Source: Asaia sp003994335
Lineage (GTDB): Bacteria; Pseudomonadota; Alphaproteobacteria; Acetobacterales; Acetobacteraceae
NCBI RefSeq assembly: GCF_037151175.1
Contig: NZ_JBBCOR010000009.1
Span: forward strand, 62,001 to 126,000
Length of the DNA stretch: 64,000 nucleotides
Direction: 5' to 3'
The notes under the pieces were generated by a model. The model made no database searches, had not been told where the DNA came from, and was given only the letters and a program-made list of their open reading frames with translations. Position 1 is the stretch's first letter. Every line of letters starts with the position of its first letter. The position numbers were made by a program, and so were the translations under genes. Shown one piece after another: positions 42,210-51,705 of the stretch.

Positions 42210-44477
42210 GTGACGCAATCCCTGATCTCACCCTCCTCCCCCGAGTATCTCGACCGGCTGAACCCGGAGCAGCGTGAAGCCATCGAGACCACTGAAGGGC
42301 CGCTTCTGATCCTGGCCGGCGCCGGCACGGGCAAGACCCGTGTGCTGACCACACGCTTTGCTCATATCCTGCTTGAAGGGCGCGCCCGGCCCTATCAGAT
42401 CCTGGCCGTGACCTTTACCAACAAGGCGGCGCGTGAGATGCGCGAGCGTGTGGGTGCCCTGCTTGGTGAGACGGCAGAAGGACTTTGGCTCGGCACCTTC
42501 CATGCTTTGTGCGCGCGCATGCTGCGTCGTCACGCTGAGTATGTGGGGTTGACCACGGGATTCACCATTCTCGATACCGATGACCAGATCAGGCTGACAC
42601 GGCAGATCATGGAGCCCTATCGCCTTGACACCAAGCGCTGGCCCCCTCAGGCCCTGCTCGGCATTTTCCAGCGCTGGAAGGACAGAGGCCTTACCCCGGA
42701 GCAGGTGACGGCAGCCGAGGACACGGATTTCGCCGGTGGTCAGGCGCGCAAGCTGTATGCCGCCTATCAGGACCGGCTCAAGGCCGTGAATGCCTGTGAC
42801 TTTGGTGATCTGATGCTGCACACGCTCGAGATCCTCCGGACCCAGCCCGACGTACTGGCCCAGTATCACCGGCTCTTTCGCTATATCCTGGTCGATGAGT
42901 ATCAGGACACGAACACCATCCAGTATCTCTGGCTCCGCCTTCTCGCCAAGCGCGATCATGGCCCGTCGAATATCGCCTGCGTGGGTGATGACGACCAGTC
43001 GATCTATTCCTGGCGCGGCGCCGAGATCGAGAACATCCTGCGCTTCGAGAAGGACTTCCCGGGTGCAAAGGTCGTGCGACTGGAGCGTAATTACCGTTCG
43101 ACAGCTCAGATCCTCGCTGCAGCTTCAGGGCTGATCGCTCATAATTCCGGCCGGCTGGGCAAGACATTGCGTCCGGGTCGTGACGATGCCCAGGGTGAGA
43201 AAGTCCAGATCATCAGTGTCTGGGATTCAGACGAGGAGGCCCGACTGACCGCAGGGGCAATCGAAAGACTGCGCAGCGACGGTCACCCCTTGTCCCAGAT
43301 TGCGATCCTGATGCGCGCCGGGTTTCAGACCCGCCCGTTTGAAGAACGTTTCCTGACGCTCGGCCTGCCCTATCGCGTGGTCGGTGGATTGCGCTTTTAC
43401 GAACGCGCCGAGATACGGGATGCCATGGCCTATATGCGGGTTCTGGCGCAGCCCGCAGACGACCTCGCTTTCGAGCGGATCATCAATGTGCCCAAACGCG
43501 GCGTCGGGGCGGCCGGGCTGCAGAAACTGCATCATGAGGCGCGCCTCATCAACGCGCCTTTGAGCGCTGGCGTGTCCCACGCGCTGGAAACGGGACAGGT
43601 CAAAGGCAAGGGCCGCGAGGCTCTGGCCGGATTGATGGAGGCTTTCGAGCGAGCGCGTACGACGCGCGAAAGCGAAGGTCATGTGGTCGCGACCGAGCAA
43701 TTGCTCGAAGAAAGCGGCTATCTGCAGATGTGGCGTGACGACAAGACGCCCGAGGCGCCGGGACGCCTGGACAATATCAAGGAACTGCTTCGCGCCATTG
43801 GCGATTTCGGCACGCTCGAAGGCTTTCTGGAGCACGTCGCTCTGGTGACAGAATCCGAGGATCAGGCCAGCGCCGACACGGTCAGCCTCATGACCCTTCA
43901 TGGTGCCAAAGGCCTGGAATTCGATACGGTGTTCCTGCCCGGCTGGGAGGAGGGCGTCTTCCCTTCGCAGCGCAGCCTCGATGAGGGGGGGCTCAAAAGC
44001 CTCGAGGAAGAGCGCCGCCTTGCCTATGTCGGTATTACCCGCGCGCGCAAACGCGCTGTGATTCTTCATGCGGCGCGCCGTCGCATCTATGCGAACTGGC
44101 AGGACTCCATGCCCAGCCGCTTCATTGATGAAATCCCTGCCGAAACCGTGGAGCATAGCGGCCAGGCGATGCAGGAACGTCGGCAGCTCGCCGCGCAGAA
44201 TGCCTCACTCTTCGCCACCGGCCCCGTTTCGAGCACGCGCGCTGGCAGCATGGCGGGACCTCGCCCCGGCTATTCGGGAGGCTATACGCGACCAACGCCG
44301 CGTGTCACCGATGTTCTGCCCGATGCCTCACACGGAATTGGTCCGGGAACCCGCGTTTTTCATCAGAAATTCGGCTATGGCACCGTGCTGGCCGTCGAAT
44401 CCGACAGGCTGCACATCAACTTTGAAAAAGCAGGCGAAAAACGCATCATGGCGCATTTTGTGGAACAGGTCTCGTGA
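42210..44477 (+). CDS. uvrD: UvrD/PcrA-type DNA helicase
   Basis: 755 residues, GTG start at 42210. LNPEQREAIETTEGPLLILA with Walker A GAGTGKT, TFTNKAAREMRERV (Ia), LVDEYQDTN (II), VGDDDQSIYSWRGAE (III), ERNYRS (IV), LMTLHGAKGLEFDTVF (V) and AYVGITRARKR (VI). The last ~60 residues carry the Tudor-like end (FGYGTVLAVESDRLHINFEK) that contacts RNA polymerase in PcrA/UvrD. Functions in repair and replication-fork processing. It overlaps prmA by GTGA. Confidence 0.95.
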   Translation: MTQSLISPSSPEYLDRLNPEQREAIETTEGPLLILAGAGTGKTRVLTTRFAHILLEGRARPYQILAVTFTNKAAREMRERVGALLGETAEGLWLGTFHALCARMLRRHAEYVGLTTGFTILDTDDQIRLTRQIMEPYRLDTKRWPPQALLGIFQRWKDRGLTPEQVTAAEDTDFAGGQARKLYAAYQDRLKAVNACDFGDLMLHTLEILRTQPDVLAQYHRLFRYILVDEYQDTNTIQYLWLRLLAKRDHGPSNIACVGDDDQSIYSWRGAEIENILRFEKDFPGAKVVRLERNYRSTAQILAAASGLIAHNSGRLGKTLRPGRDDAQGEKVQIISVWDSDEEARLTAGAIERLRSDGHPLSQIAILMRAGFQTRPFEERFLTLGLPYRVVGGLRFYERAEIRDAMAYMRVLAQPADDLAFERIINVPKRGVGAAGLQKLHHEARLINAPLSAGVSHALETGQVKGKGREALAGLMEAFERARTTRESEGHVVATEQLLEESGYLQMWRDDKTPEAPGRLDNIKELLRAIGDFGTLEGFLEHVALVTESEDQASADTVSLMTLHGAKGLEFDTVFLPGWEEGVFPSQRSLDEGGLKSLEEERRLAYVGITRARKRAVILHAARRRIYANWQDSMPSRFIDEIPAETVEHSGQAMQERRQLAAQNASLFATGPVSSTRAGSMAGPRPGYSGGYTRPTPRVTDVLPDASHGIGPGTRVFHQKFGYGTVLAVESDRLHINFEKAGEKRIMAHFVEQVS

Positions 44478-45370
44478 GTGCATCCAGACGACATGCCTCG
44501 GCGCTCGAAACCATTTCCGTCACCGTTGCGGATGAGGCGGTGCCGCTTTTCGAGCAGGCCTTCCTGACCGTCTGTACGACTGTCGGCATTTTCGAGGCCA
44601 ATGAGGATCAGAACATCTGGCGCGTTGAAGGCGTCAAGGATGTCGGTCACGCCGAGGACGAACTCGCCCGCGCCCTGACCCTTGCCCGCCTGATGACAGG
44701 CGTCGATGCCGAGCTCATTCGCGAGCGTACGGAAGCCGAAGGCTGGCTGGCTCGAACCTACGAGGCCTTTCCCCAGCAGGATGTGGGGCGTCGCTTTGCC
44801 ATTCGTGGCACGCATCTTGCCCCCAGCCACAAGCGCGATCGCCTGACGATCACGCTCGATGCCGGGATCGCCTTCGGGTCGGGAGAGCATGGTTCCACAC
44901 GAGGCTGCCTTCGCGCGCTCGAAGACATGGCGTGGCGCAAGCCTGCGCGTATTCTCGATATGGGGTGTGGTTCCGGGATCCTGGCCATGGCGGCCGCCAT
45001 GCTCTTTCACAAGCCTATTCTGGCTGTGGATATCGAGCCCTGGTCGGTTCGGGTCGCCGCGAGCAATGCAAGGCTCAATGGGATCGGCCCACTGATCGAT
45101 GCCCGCCTTGGCAATGGCTGGCTGACACCCGAGGTGCGTGCGAAGGCGCCCTATGACCTTGTCTTTGCCAATATCCTGGCACGCCCGCTCTGCAAGATGG
45201 CGAAATCGCTGGGCACCCATCTGGCGCCCGGTGGCACGGTCATTCTGGCCGGATTGCTCACGACACAGGCACGCATGGTCATGGCCGCTCACAGGCGGCA
45301 GGGCCTTGTGCTCGAAAAGCAGTATTATGAGGGCGAGTGGTCCACGCTCGTCTTGCGCCGCCGTGATTGA
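44474..45370 (+). CDS. prmA: Ribosomal protein L11 methyltransferase PrmA
   Basis: 298 residues, GTG start overlapping the uvrD stop. The N-terminal L11-recognition part is followed by DAGIAFGSGEHGSTRGCLRA, the SAM motif ILDMGCGSGILAMAAAM, DIEPWSVRVAASNARLNGIG and DLVFANILARPLCKMA (NPPY-like position). It trimethylates L11. The gene overlaps the GNAT gene by 8 bases. Confidence 0.92.
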   Translation: MSASRRHASALETISVTVADEAVPLFEQAFLTVCTTVGIFEANEDQNIWRVEGVKDVGHAEDELARALTLARLMTGVDAELIRERTEAEGWLARTYEAFPQQDVGRRFAIRGTHLAPSHKRDRLTITLDAGIAFGSGEHGSTRGCLRALEDMAWRKPARILDMGCGSGILAMAAAMLFHKPILAVDIEPWSVRVAASNARLNGIGPLIDARLGNGWLTPEVRAKAPYDLVFANILARPLCKMAKSLGTHLAPGGTVILAGLLTTQARMVMAAHRRQGLVLEKQYYEGEWSTLVLRRRD

Positions 45371-45863
45371 GCTGCGTGCCGCCACCGAGGCCGATCTGCC
45401 TGCCATCCTGCGGATCACCAATGAGGCGATTGCGACCTCTGAGGCCATCTGGGCGACCTCACCGAGGACGCTGGATGAGCGTCGCCAATGGATGAGCGAA
45501 CGTCGGGCTGCCGGATTTCCGGTGACTGTTGCGGTCGATGGTGAGACCGTCCTCGGCTTTGCCTCTTACGGTCCTTTCCGTGCCTATGAGGGCTATGCGA
45601 AAACCGTTGAGCATTCGATCTACGTCTCACCCGATGCCCAGCGTCGCGGCATTGGGAGGCTCCTGCTCGATGCGATGGTCTCCCATGCCGAGAAGGCAGG
45701 GATGCATGTCCTGGTCGGAGCCATCACGGCCAGTAACGCTGCCTCCATTGCCCTGCACCGGGCGGCGGGTTTTGGCGAAAGCACGCCTCTGCCACAGATG
45801 GGCCGGAAATTCGGACGCTGGCTCGACCTCATCTTCATGTACCGGCTTTTCGACACCCCGTGA
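45363..45863 (+). CDS. GNAT N-acetyltransferase, phosphinothricin acetyltransferase-like
   Basis: 166 residues from a GTG at 45363. AATEADLPAILRITNEAIAT at the start, YVSPDAQRRGIGRLLLDAMV for acetyl-CoA binding (RRGIG), and AITASNAASIALHRAAGFGE, a typical Pat/Bar-type ending. The protein probably acetylates an amino-acid analogue such as phosphinothricin or methionine sulfone. It overlaps prmA, in the uvrD-prmA-GNAT-pepP run. Confidence 0.88.
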   Translation: MIELRAATEADLPAILRITNEAIATSEAIWATSPRTLDERRQWMSERRAAGFPVTVAVDGETVLGFASYGPFRAYEGYAKTVEHSIYVSPDAQRRGIGRLLLDAMVSHAEKAGMHVLVGAITASNAASIALHRAAGFGESTPLPQMGRKFGRWLDLIFMYRLFDTP

Positions 45864-45893
45864 CAAGCGGGACGCACTGAGAAAGATCAAGCG

Positions 45894-47663
45894 ATGAGCA
45901 TCATCCCCCTCGCCAAACGTCAGGCCCTTGTGCGACAGGAGCTTGATTCCAGCCAAGTGGATGGGTTCCTCCTGCCGCGTGGTGACGAGTTTCTGGGCGA
46001 ATATGTTGCCCCATATGCCGAGCGCCTGGCCTGGCTTACCGGTTTTACCGGCAGCGCAGGCATGGCGATCCTGCTTCGTGACAAGGCCGCCGTGTTCTCA
46101 GATGGCCGCTATACCAGCCAGCTGCGCGATCAGGTCGATTCCGCGCAATGGTCCCTGCTGCACCTCATCAAGGAGCCTCCCGCAACCTGGCTGACGGAAA
46201 ATGCACAGGGTCTGAGGATCGGCTACGACCCCAGACTCGTCGGTGAAGCGCAGCTCAACGCCTTGACCTCAACGGCCTATGAGTTTGTACCCCTCGAGCA
46301 CAATCCGATCGATGCTGTCTGGGTCGACCAGCCCGCGCCACCCGAGACGGAGATGCGCTACCAGGACGAGGCCTTCAGTGGCGAAGGCAGTCTGTCGAAG
46401 CGACGCAAGATAGGCGGCGCCCTGCGCAAGGCAGGTCAGGAGGCGATGCTCGTCTGCGATCCGACTTCTCTGGCCTGGCTGCTCAATATCCGCGGCGACG
46501 ATGTCCCGCACACACCGGTCATTCTGGCTTTCGGCATCCTGCATCATGATGCCTCGCTGGAAGTCTTCATTGACATCACGCGGGTCAGCCCTGACGCGGC
46601 CATTTCGTTTCGCAACGTCTCGGTCCTTCCGCCCCATGAATTGCCGGATCGTCTGGCTGCCCTTTCCGGACAGGTAGTGCGTTTCGACCCGGCCCAAACA
46701 GGGCTCTGGTTCATCCAGAGACTTTCCGATGCGGGCGCAACGCTCGTACGGGGGGGCGATCTCTGCGCCCTGCCCCGCGCCTGCAAGAACCCCGTCGAGC
46801 AGGAGGGCGCGCGCAAGGTCCATCTGACCGACTCAGCGTCTCTTTGCCGGTTCCTGCGTTTTGTGTCCGAAAATGGCACGGGGCTGCGCGAGACCGAGCT
46901 CGCCGAGATCCTCGACGGATATCGCGGGGCGGCGCCCGGTTATCATGGCGAGAGCTTCCCGGCGATCTCCGCTGTCGGGCCCAACGCCGCCCTTCCCCAT
47001 TATCGTGCCCTGCCCGACGCTGATCGCGTCCTCGAGCCCAATCAGGTCTATCTGATCGATAGTGGTGGGCAATATGACGCCGGGACGACCGACGTCACCC
47101 GCACCCTCTGGAACGGACCGGACGCACCGCCTGACGAACTCTGCGAGGCGTTTACGCGTGTTCTCAAGGGCAATATAGCGCTTGCAAGGGCGCGTTTCCC
47201 TGAAGGGACGACCGGTCATCGTCTCGACTCCCTGGCGCGCTACGCCCTGTGGCAGGCCGGGCTCGATTACGACCATGGCACGGGTCATGGCATTGGCAGC
47301 TATCTGTCGGTGCATGAGGGACCGCAGAACATCAGTTCCGTCGCGCGGCCCATCGCACTCGAGGCAGGAATGATCCTGTCGGACGAGCCCGGGTACTACC
47401 TGCCCGGGGCCTATGGGATCAGGCTGGAAAACCTGCTTTTGGTCAAACCGGCCACCATTGAATCACGCACGCCGTTTCTGGAGTTCGAGGTCCTCGGCTA
47501 CGCGCCATTCGACCGCACGCTGATCATGGCATCGTTACTGGAACCCGACGAGCTGCGCTGGCTCAATGCCTATCATCAGGATACGTTCACGCGCATCGGG
47601 CCGCTTCTGGACGACAAGGACCGGAGCTGGCTTGCACAAGCCTGTGCCCCGATTGCGCACTGA
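45894..47663 (+). CDS. pepP: Xaa-Pro aminopeptidase (aminopeptidase P, M24B)
   Basis: 589 residues with two creatinase-like N-terminal domains and a C-terminal pita-bread catalytic domain, the long eukaryote-type aminopeptidase P. Metal ligands are visible: YLIDSGGQYDAGTTDVTRTL (Asp, Asp), HGTGHGIGSYLSVHEGPQ (His), ILSDEPGYYLPGAYGIRLEN (Glu, Glu). It cleaves the residue before proline. ATG at 45894 has AAGATCAAGCG upstream. No signal peptide; cytoplasmic. Confidence 0.92.
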   Translation: MSIIPLAKRQALVRQELDSSQVDGFLLPRGDEFLGEYVAPYAERLAWLTGFTGSAGMAILLRDKAAVFSDGRYTSQLRDQVDSAQWSLLHLIKEPPATWLTENAQGLRIGYDPRLVGEAQLNALTSTAYEFVPLEHNPIDAVWVDQPAPPETEMRYQDEAFSGEGSLSKRRKIGGALRKAGQEAMLVCDPTSLAWLLNIRGDDVPHTPVILAFGILHHDASLEVFIDITRVSPDAAISFRNVSVLPPHELPDRLAALSGQVVRFDPAQTGLWFIQRLSDAGATLVRGGDLCALPRACKNPVEQEGARKVHLTDSASLCRFLRFVSENGTGLRETELAEILDGYRGAAPGYHGESFPAISAVGPNAALPHYRALPDADRVLEPNQVYLIDSGGQYDAGTTDVTRTLWNGPDAPPDELCEAFTRVLKGNIALARARFPEGTTGHRLDSLARYALWQAGLDYDHGTGHGIGSYLSVHEGPQNISSVARPIALEAGMILSDEPGYYLPGAYGIRLENLLLVKPATIESRTPFLEFEVLGYAPFDRTLIMASLLEPDELRWLNAYHQDTFTRIGPLLDDKDRSWLAQACAPIAH

Positions 47664-47695
47664 CACCCGTTCACGAACTGACAAAGGAATGACCA

Positions 47696-48718
47696 ATGGC
47701 TGATCACATGATCCCCGCGACCCTTATCGAAGGCGACGGTATCGGCCCCGAGATCACGGCATCGGTTGTCGAGATTCTGGCTAAAGTCGGTGCGCCCTTC
47801 GCATGGGACCACCAGTCGGGCGGCTTGGGCGCGATCGAGAAATTCGGGGCGCCCCTCCCGCAGCCCACACTCGACAGCATTCGCAAGACCGGCCTGGCCC
47901 TCAAGGGCCCGCTCACCACACCCGTGGGTGCAGGGTTCAAATCCGTCAATGTAACGATGCGCCAGGAATTCGGTCTCTATGCCAATCTGCGCCCCACGCG
48001 CACCGTGGTGCCGGGTGGCCGCTTCGACAAGGTCGATCTGGTGGTGGTGCGCGAGAACATCGAGGGCCTGTATGCCGCGATGGAGCATTACCTGCCCGTC
48101 GGCGATGATCCGAAGGGCCTGGCCTATGGTGCCGGGTTCAACTCGCGCAGCGAATGCGCACGTATCGTGCGCTTTGCCTTTGAGTACGCCGTTGCCAATG
48201 GCCGCAAAAAGGTCACGCTGGTTCACAAGGCCAACATCCTGAAGATCTTCAGTGGCATCTTCCTTGAGGAAGGACGCAAAGTCGCGAAGGAATACGAAGG
48301 TCGCGTTGCCTGTGACGAGCGCATTGTCGATGCCTGCGCCATGCAGCTCGTGACCGATCCCTGGCAGTATGATGTGATCGTCACCACCAACCTGTTCGGC
48401 GACATCCTGTCCGATCTCACGGCCGGACTTGTCGGTGGGCTCGGCATGGCCCCCGGTGCCAATATCGGTCCCGATGCCGCGATTTTCGAAGCCGTGCATG
48501 GCTCGGCTCCGGATATCGCAGGCAAGGGGGTTGCCAACCCGCTGGCCATGCTGATGGCCGCGAGCATGATGCTGGCCCATGTTGGACGTCAGGATCTGTC
48601 AACACGTGTGGATAATGCGATCGACCGTGTGATCCGCGTGGATGGCGTACGCACCCGTGACCTAGGGGGCGAAACAGGCACGGCTGAGCTGACTCGGGCC
48701 CTGCTCACCGCACTTTGA
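47696..48718 (+). CDS. NAD-type isocitrate dehydrogenase (isocitrate/isopropylmalate DH family)
   Basis: 340 residues, short monomer type as in NAD-dependent IDH and homoisocitrate/tartrate dehydrogenases. IEGDGIGPEITASVVEIL at the start, LANLRPTRTV-like loop (YANLRPTRTVVPG), VVRENIEGLYAAMEH, KANILKIFSGIF, NLFGDILSDLTAGLVGGLG and EAVHGSAPDIAGKGVANPLA. The Ser/Asn-type loop and length favour NAD-IDH of alphaproteobacteria over the 420-residue NADP enzyme, but isopropylmalate dehydrogenase cannot be fully excluded. Good RBS (AAAGGAATGACC). Confidence 0.85.
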   Translation: MADHMIPATLIEGDGIGPEITASVVEILAKVGAPFAWDHQSGGLGAIEKFGAPLPQPTLDSIRKTGLALKGPLTTPVGAGFKSVNVTMRQEFGLYANLRPTRTVVPGGRFDKVDLVVVRENIEGLYAAMEHYLPVGDDPKGLAYGAGFNSRSECARIVRFAFEYAVANGRKKVTLVHKANILKIFSGIFLEEGRKVAKEYEGRVACDERIVDACAMQLVTDPWQYDVIVTTNLFGDILSDLTAGLVGGLGMAPGANIGPDAAIFEAVHGSAPDIAGKGVANPLAMLMAASMMLAHVGRQDLSTRVDNAIDRVIRVDGVRTRDLGGETGTAELTRALLTAL

Positions 48719-48945
48719 TCAGAATAGGCAGGGGACGCTTCGAAAAGCTTTCCTGCCTGGATTCTCACAGAAAGACATGAGAGGAGGCACGAGCTTCCTC
48801 CGGTCGCCCTTGACTGCTGCTCTCTCGCCTCCCTGCCGGTGTTTACGGCCCCAGCTCCGCCAGAGCGTTTACTCTTCCTTTTGCTATCCGCTATCGCATC
48901 GTTGGATCATCAGCGCCTAAACAATGAGGGAGCCTCGCAGCGCAT

Positions 48946-49377
48946 ATGAGTATCATGAAGGGGCATAACGTCTTGGCATGTCATGCAGGCATTTGCTTCA
49001 GCCTGATTCTCATACTACCCAACGCGCTGCCTGGGGCGTTCGCCGCCCCACGCACGGCACAGATCAAGCCCGCGTCCGGATCAACGGCCTCTTCGCCATA
49101 CAGCTACGTGCCAACTGAGACGATCGACGTCCATGGGCGGTCTGGCTGGACGCCGGCGCCCCTCCCTTCGGAGAGGACTGCGCCCGAGCGCGACCCTTCT
49201 GCACATCTGATGCTTCCTTACGTTGGGACTATCGATATCTCGACCGGCGACAGTGAGGGTCATGATCCGAATACGGACACGAGTCTCAAGCCATTTGGCG
49301 AGGCCTATGAAAACAGCAGCCCGGTATCCCATGGTTTAGCCCTGCCGGGACAGCTCGGCCCTAACGCGCATCTATGA
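48946..49377 (+). CDS. Secreted hypothetical protein
   Basis: 143 residues. A long signal peptide (VLACHAGICFSLILILPNAL, cleavage near GAFAA-PR) is followed by a Pro/Ser/Thr-rich chain without clear domains (SSPYSYVPTETIDVHG, DISTGDSEGHDPNTD). It may be periplasmic or outer-surface. No family recognised. It stands alone between idh and a gene-free region, so expression is uncertain; base composition resembles coding sequence. Confidence 0.5.
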   Translation: MSIMKGHNVLACHAGICFSLILILPNALPGAFAAPRTAQIKPASGSTASSPYSYVPTETIDVHGRSGWTPAPLPSERTAPERDPSAHLMLPYVGTIDISTGDSEGHDPNTDTSLKPFGEAYENSSPVSHGLALPGQLGPNAHL

Positions 49378-49438
49378 CGAGTTCCTGGCCGCACAAGCCG
49401 GATTTGCTGACCCTTTGCGCCCCCCCCGGTCACTCCTT

Positions 49439-49483
49439 GGGCCGTCAACAGTCCTCGGATTGAGCCGAGCTACACCACGGCCC
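49439..49483. other. Nested hairpin element
   Basis: GGGCCGT (49439-49445) pairs with ACGGCCC (49477-49483), and inside it CTCGG (49454-49458) pairs with CCGAG (49465-49469). It resembles part of a tRNA on the minus strand (GTGTAGCTCGG) but is only 45 bases long. Could be a tRNA relic, attachment-site remnant or small-RNA end. Confidence 0.35.
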
Positions 49484-50009
49484 TGGACTGCTCACGGGCG
49501 TATTCGAGCAAGCAAGCAAAGCTCCAGTGGGGTCAGACCTCAGGGCAAGAGCGGCCCGGGATGCCTAGCCACGAGCCCCGCCGGGCCTCATTGGGCACCG
49601 GAACATCTCCCTCTTCGCCGCCCTCGGTGTGCCTGATTTGAAGACGCGGGGAGAAGCGACCCGAAATACGTCGGCAGTCCCCTCCTGACTCCCGCCCCGG
49701 TGCGACAAGAAGCATAGGGCGCCGGAGCCACCGGTTGAATATCCAAAGCCGCCTCAGGTGGGCTTGGCATCTCGTGCGTTTTCACCCTGCGCCGCTCTCC
49801 GAGAACGCGGTCACGATGGTCTGGCCTTCAGCACGGTCGGGCCAGGCCAAAGAATAAACAATACCTGCGTTGTCTGTTTTTTCATTCATATTGAGAATTA
49901 TATTTGATCTGTGACAAATACAGATTGACCTTCCGATCGAGTTTTATTGATCATTCGAGATTCTGTCCTTTCCACTTTTCCCACGTTTATGCTGCATACT
50001 CGTCGGTGC

Positions 50010-50032
50010 CGTCCTGTCGGCTTTAGGACGGG
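50010..50032 (+). promoter_or_regulatory. Hairpin in alcohol dehydrogenase leader
   Basis: CCGTCCT (50010-50016) pairs with AGGACGG (50026-50032) with a 9-base loop, ending 33 bases before the start codon. It could protect or regulate the mRNA. No T-run follows. Confidence 0.35.
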
Positions 50033-50065
50033 AAACCTGCTGCTCCATTGGGAAGAAACGACATC

Positions 50066-51238
50066 ATGGCACACACGGCTCTCGCTGATCATACCGACAG
50101 CTTTTTCATACCCTGCGTCACCCTCATCGGGCCTGGCTGCGCCCGGCAGGCTGGCGATCGCGCGAAGGCGCTTGGGGCCAGAAAAGCCCTCATCGTCACG
50201 GATGCCGGGCTGAAGAAAATGGGGGTGGCGGACATCATTTCCGGCTATCTGCTGGAAGATGGACTTCAGACGGTAATCTTCGATGGGGCCGAACCGAACC
50301 CTACGGACGTGAATGTCCATGACGAGGTCAAGATCTATCAGGATAACGGCTGCGACTTTATCGTCTCGCTCGGTGGTGGTTCAGCCCATGATTGTGCCAA
50401 AGGTATCGGTCTCGTCACGGCCGGTGGGGGCAATATCCGGGATTACGAAGGTGTCGACAAATCCCGGGTTCCTATGACACCGTTGATCGCAATCAATACG
50501 ACAGCAGGAACCGCGTCCGAAATGACCCGGTTCTGTATCATCACCAACTCGAAAACCCATGTCAAAATGGCGATCGTAGACTGGCGCTGCACCCCGCTCA
50601 TCGCCATTGATGATCCGAGCCTCATGGTTGCCATGCCTCCGGCCCTCACGGCGGCGACCGGAATGGATGCCCTCACCCACGCGATAGAAGCCTATGTCTC
50701 GACGGCTGCAACCCCCATCACGGACGCTTGCGCCGAGAAGGCGATCACCCTTATCGCTGAGTTTCTCCCCAAGGCTGTCGGACATGGGGAGAACATGGAG
50801 GCACGTGTTGCCATGTGCTACGCGCAGTATCTCGCTGGCATGGCGTTCAATAACGCCTCGCTCGGCTATGTGCATGCCATGGCGCATCAACTCGGCGGGT
50901 TCTATAACCTCCCCCATGGTGTGTGTAATGCCGTACTTTTGCCCCATGTCTGCCGGTTCAATCTGATCGCAGCGGCGGACCGCTACGCCCGCGTCGCGCG
51001 ACTGCTTGGGGTGCCCACAGAGCTCATGAGCCGCGACGAGGCAGCAGAAGCCGCGATCGATGCCATCGTCCTCATGGCGCGCTCGGTCGGCATTCCTGCA
51101 GGGCTGACGCAGCTCGGGGTCAAGGCAGAGGACCACAAACTCATGGCGGAAAATGCGCAGAAGGATGCCTGCATGCTGACCAACCCTCGCAAGGCGACCC
51201 TCGCCCAGGTCATTGGCGTTTTTGAAGCTGCGATGTAA
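50066..51238 (+). CDS. Iron-containing alcohol dehydrogenase
   Basis: 390 residues, group III (YiaY/AdhB) alcohol dehydrogenase. NAD-binding FIVSLGGGSAHDCAKGIGLV, TAGTASEMTRFCIITN, and the iron-binding His residues in MDALTHAIEAYVSTAATPIT and YVHAMAHQLGGFYNLPHGVC. Oxidises primary alcohols or reduces aldehydes. ATG at 50066 has GGGAAGAAACGACATC upstream. Preceded by an AT-rich leader and followed by a strong hairpin, so monocistronic. AAB mostly use PQQ dehydrogenases; this cytoplasmic enzyme may be for reductive or fermentative balance. Confidence 0.93.
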   Translation: MAHTALADHTDSFFIPCVTLIGPGCARQAGDRAKALGARKALIVTDAGLKKMGVADIISGYLLEDGLQTVIFDGAEPNPTDVNVHDEVKIYQDNGCDFIVSLGGGSAHDCAKGIGLVTAGGGNIRDYEGVDKSRVPMTPLIAINTTAGTASEMTRFCIITNSKTHVKMAIVDWRCTPLIAIDDPSLMVAMPPALTAATGMDALTHAIEAYVSTAATPITDACAEKAITLIAEFLPKAVGHGENMEARVAMCYAQYLAGMAFNNASLGYVHAMAHQLGGFYNLPHGVCNAVLLPHVCRFNLIAAADRYARVARLLGVPTELMSRDEAAEAAIDAIVLMARSVGIPAGLTQLGVKAEDHKLMAENAQKDACMLTNPRKATLAQVIGVFEAAM

Positions 51239-51244
51239 CGAGAC

Positions 51245-51276
51245 GGCGCCCCCGATGACCTGATCACGGGGGCGCC
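51245..51276 (+). terminator. Hairpin after alcohol dehydrogenase
   Basis: GGCGCCCCCG (51245-51254) pairs with CGGGGGCGCC (51267-51276), 10 bases, right after the stop codon. No T-run follows, but position and strength suggest a 3'-end structure. Confidence 0.6.
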
Positions 51277-51705
51277 ACTCTCAACGGTCGTGCGACATGA
51301 ATCCGGCGTTTTTATAAAGAATAGTGGGGCCTTTCCGGAGCCGCGCCGAGAGATAGCGTGGCGGAGCCCTTCTTGAGGAGGAAGCAGCCTGGCCTCTGAT
51401 GCATGTGCTGGGGCCGCCTCCACGGCGGGCGTGGATCACCTCACCAGCGACCTACCGCTACTGAGCATTGCGCTCTACCAAACGCCGCGCCTCCATGCAT
51501 CGCATCCGGTATAGAAAATCAGTTAGGCACGCCAACACCGGGTGCAGAAATGCGCCCTCCATGGCCTAGCGCCCCTTCACGTGACAAAGACGATATAGTG
51601 TGGGGCTCACAATGCCACCGAAGGCAGAGGGGGCTCAGACGCGTATCTTGAGCTGAAACGTTGTTATCCCCGAGTAATCTCGAGGCGTGGAGGTCTGTAT
51701 CTGGT
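51277..51705. other. Gene-free stretch after the alcohol dehydrogenase
   Basis: Nothing supported in either strand: the short frames here have no protein character. It leads into a degraded tetR fragment. Confidence 0.4.

Larger units (their letters stand above)
49378..50065. other. Long gene-free region before the alcohol dehydrogenase
   Basis: No supported gene in either strand over ~690 bases. It contains the paired-stem element 49439-49483 and, from about 49855, an AT-rich promoter-like stretch leading into a hairpin leader before the dehydrogenase. Confidence 0.5.

Noticed and set aside
49439..49483. tRNA gene on the minus strand
   Set aside because: Only 45 bases between the ends of the stem; there is no anticodon arm or T-arm.
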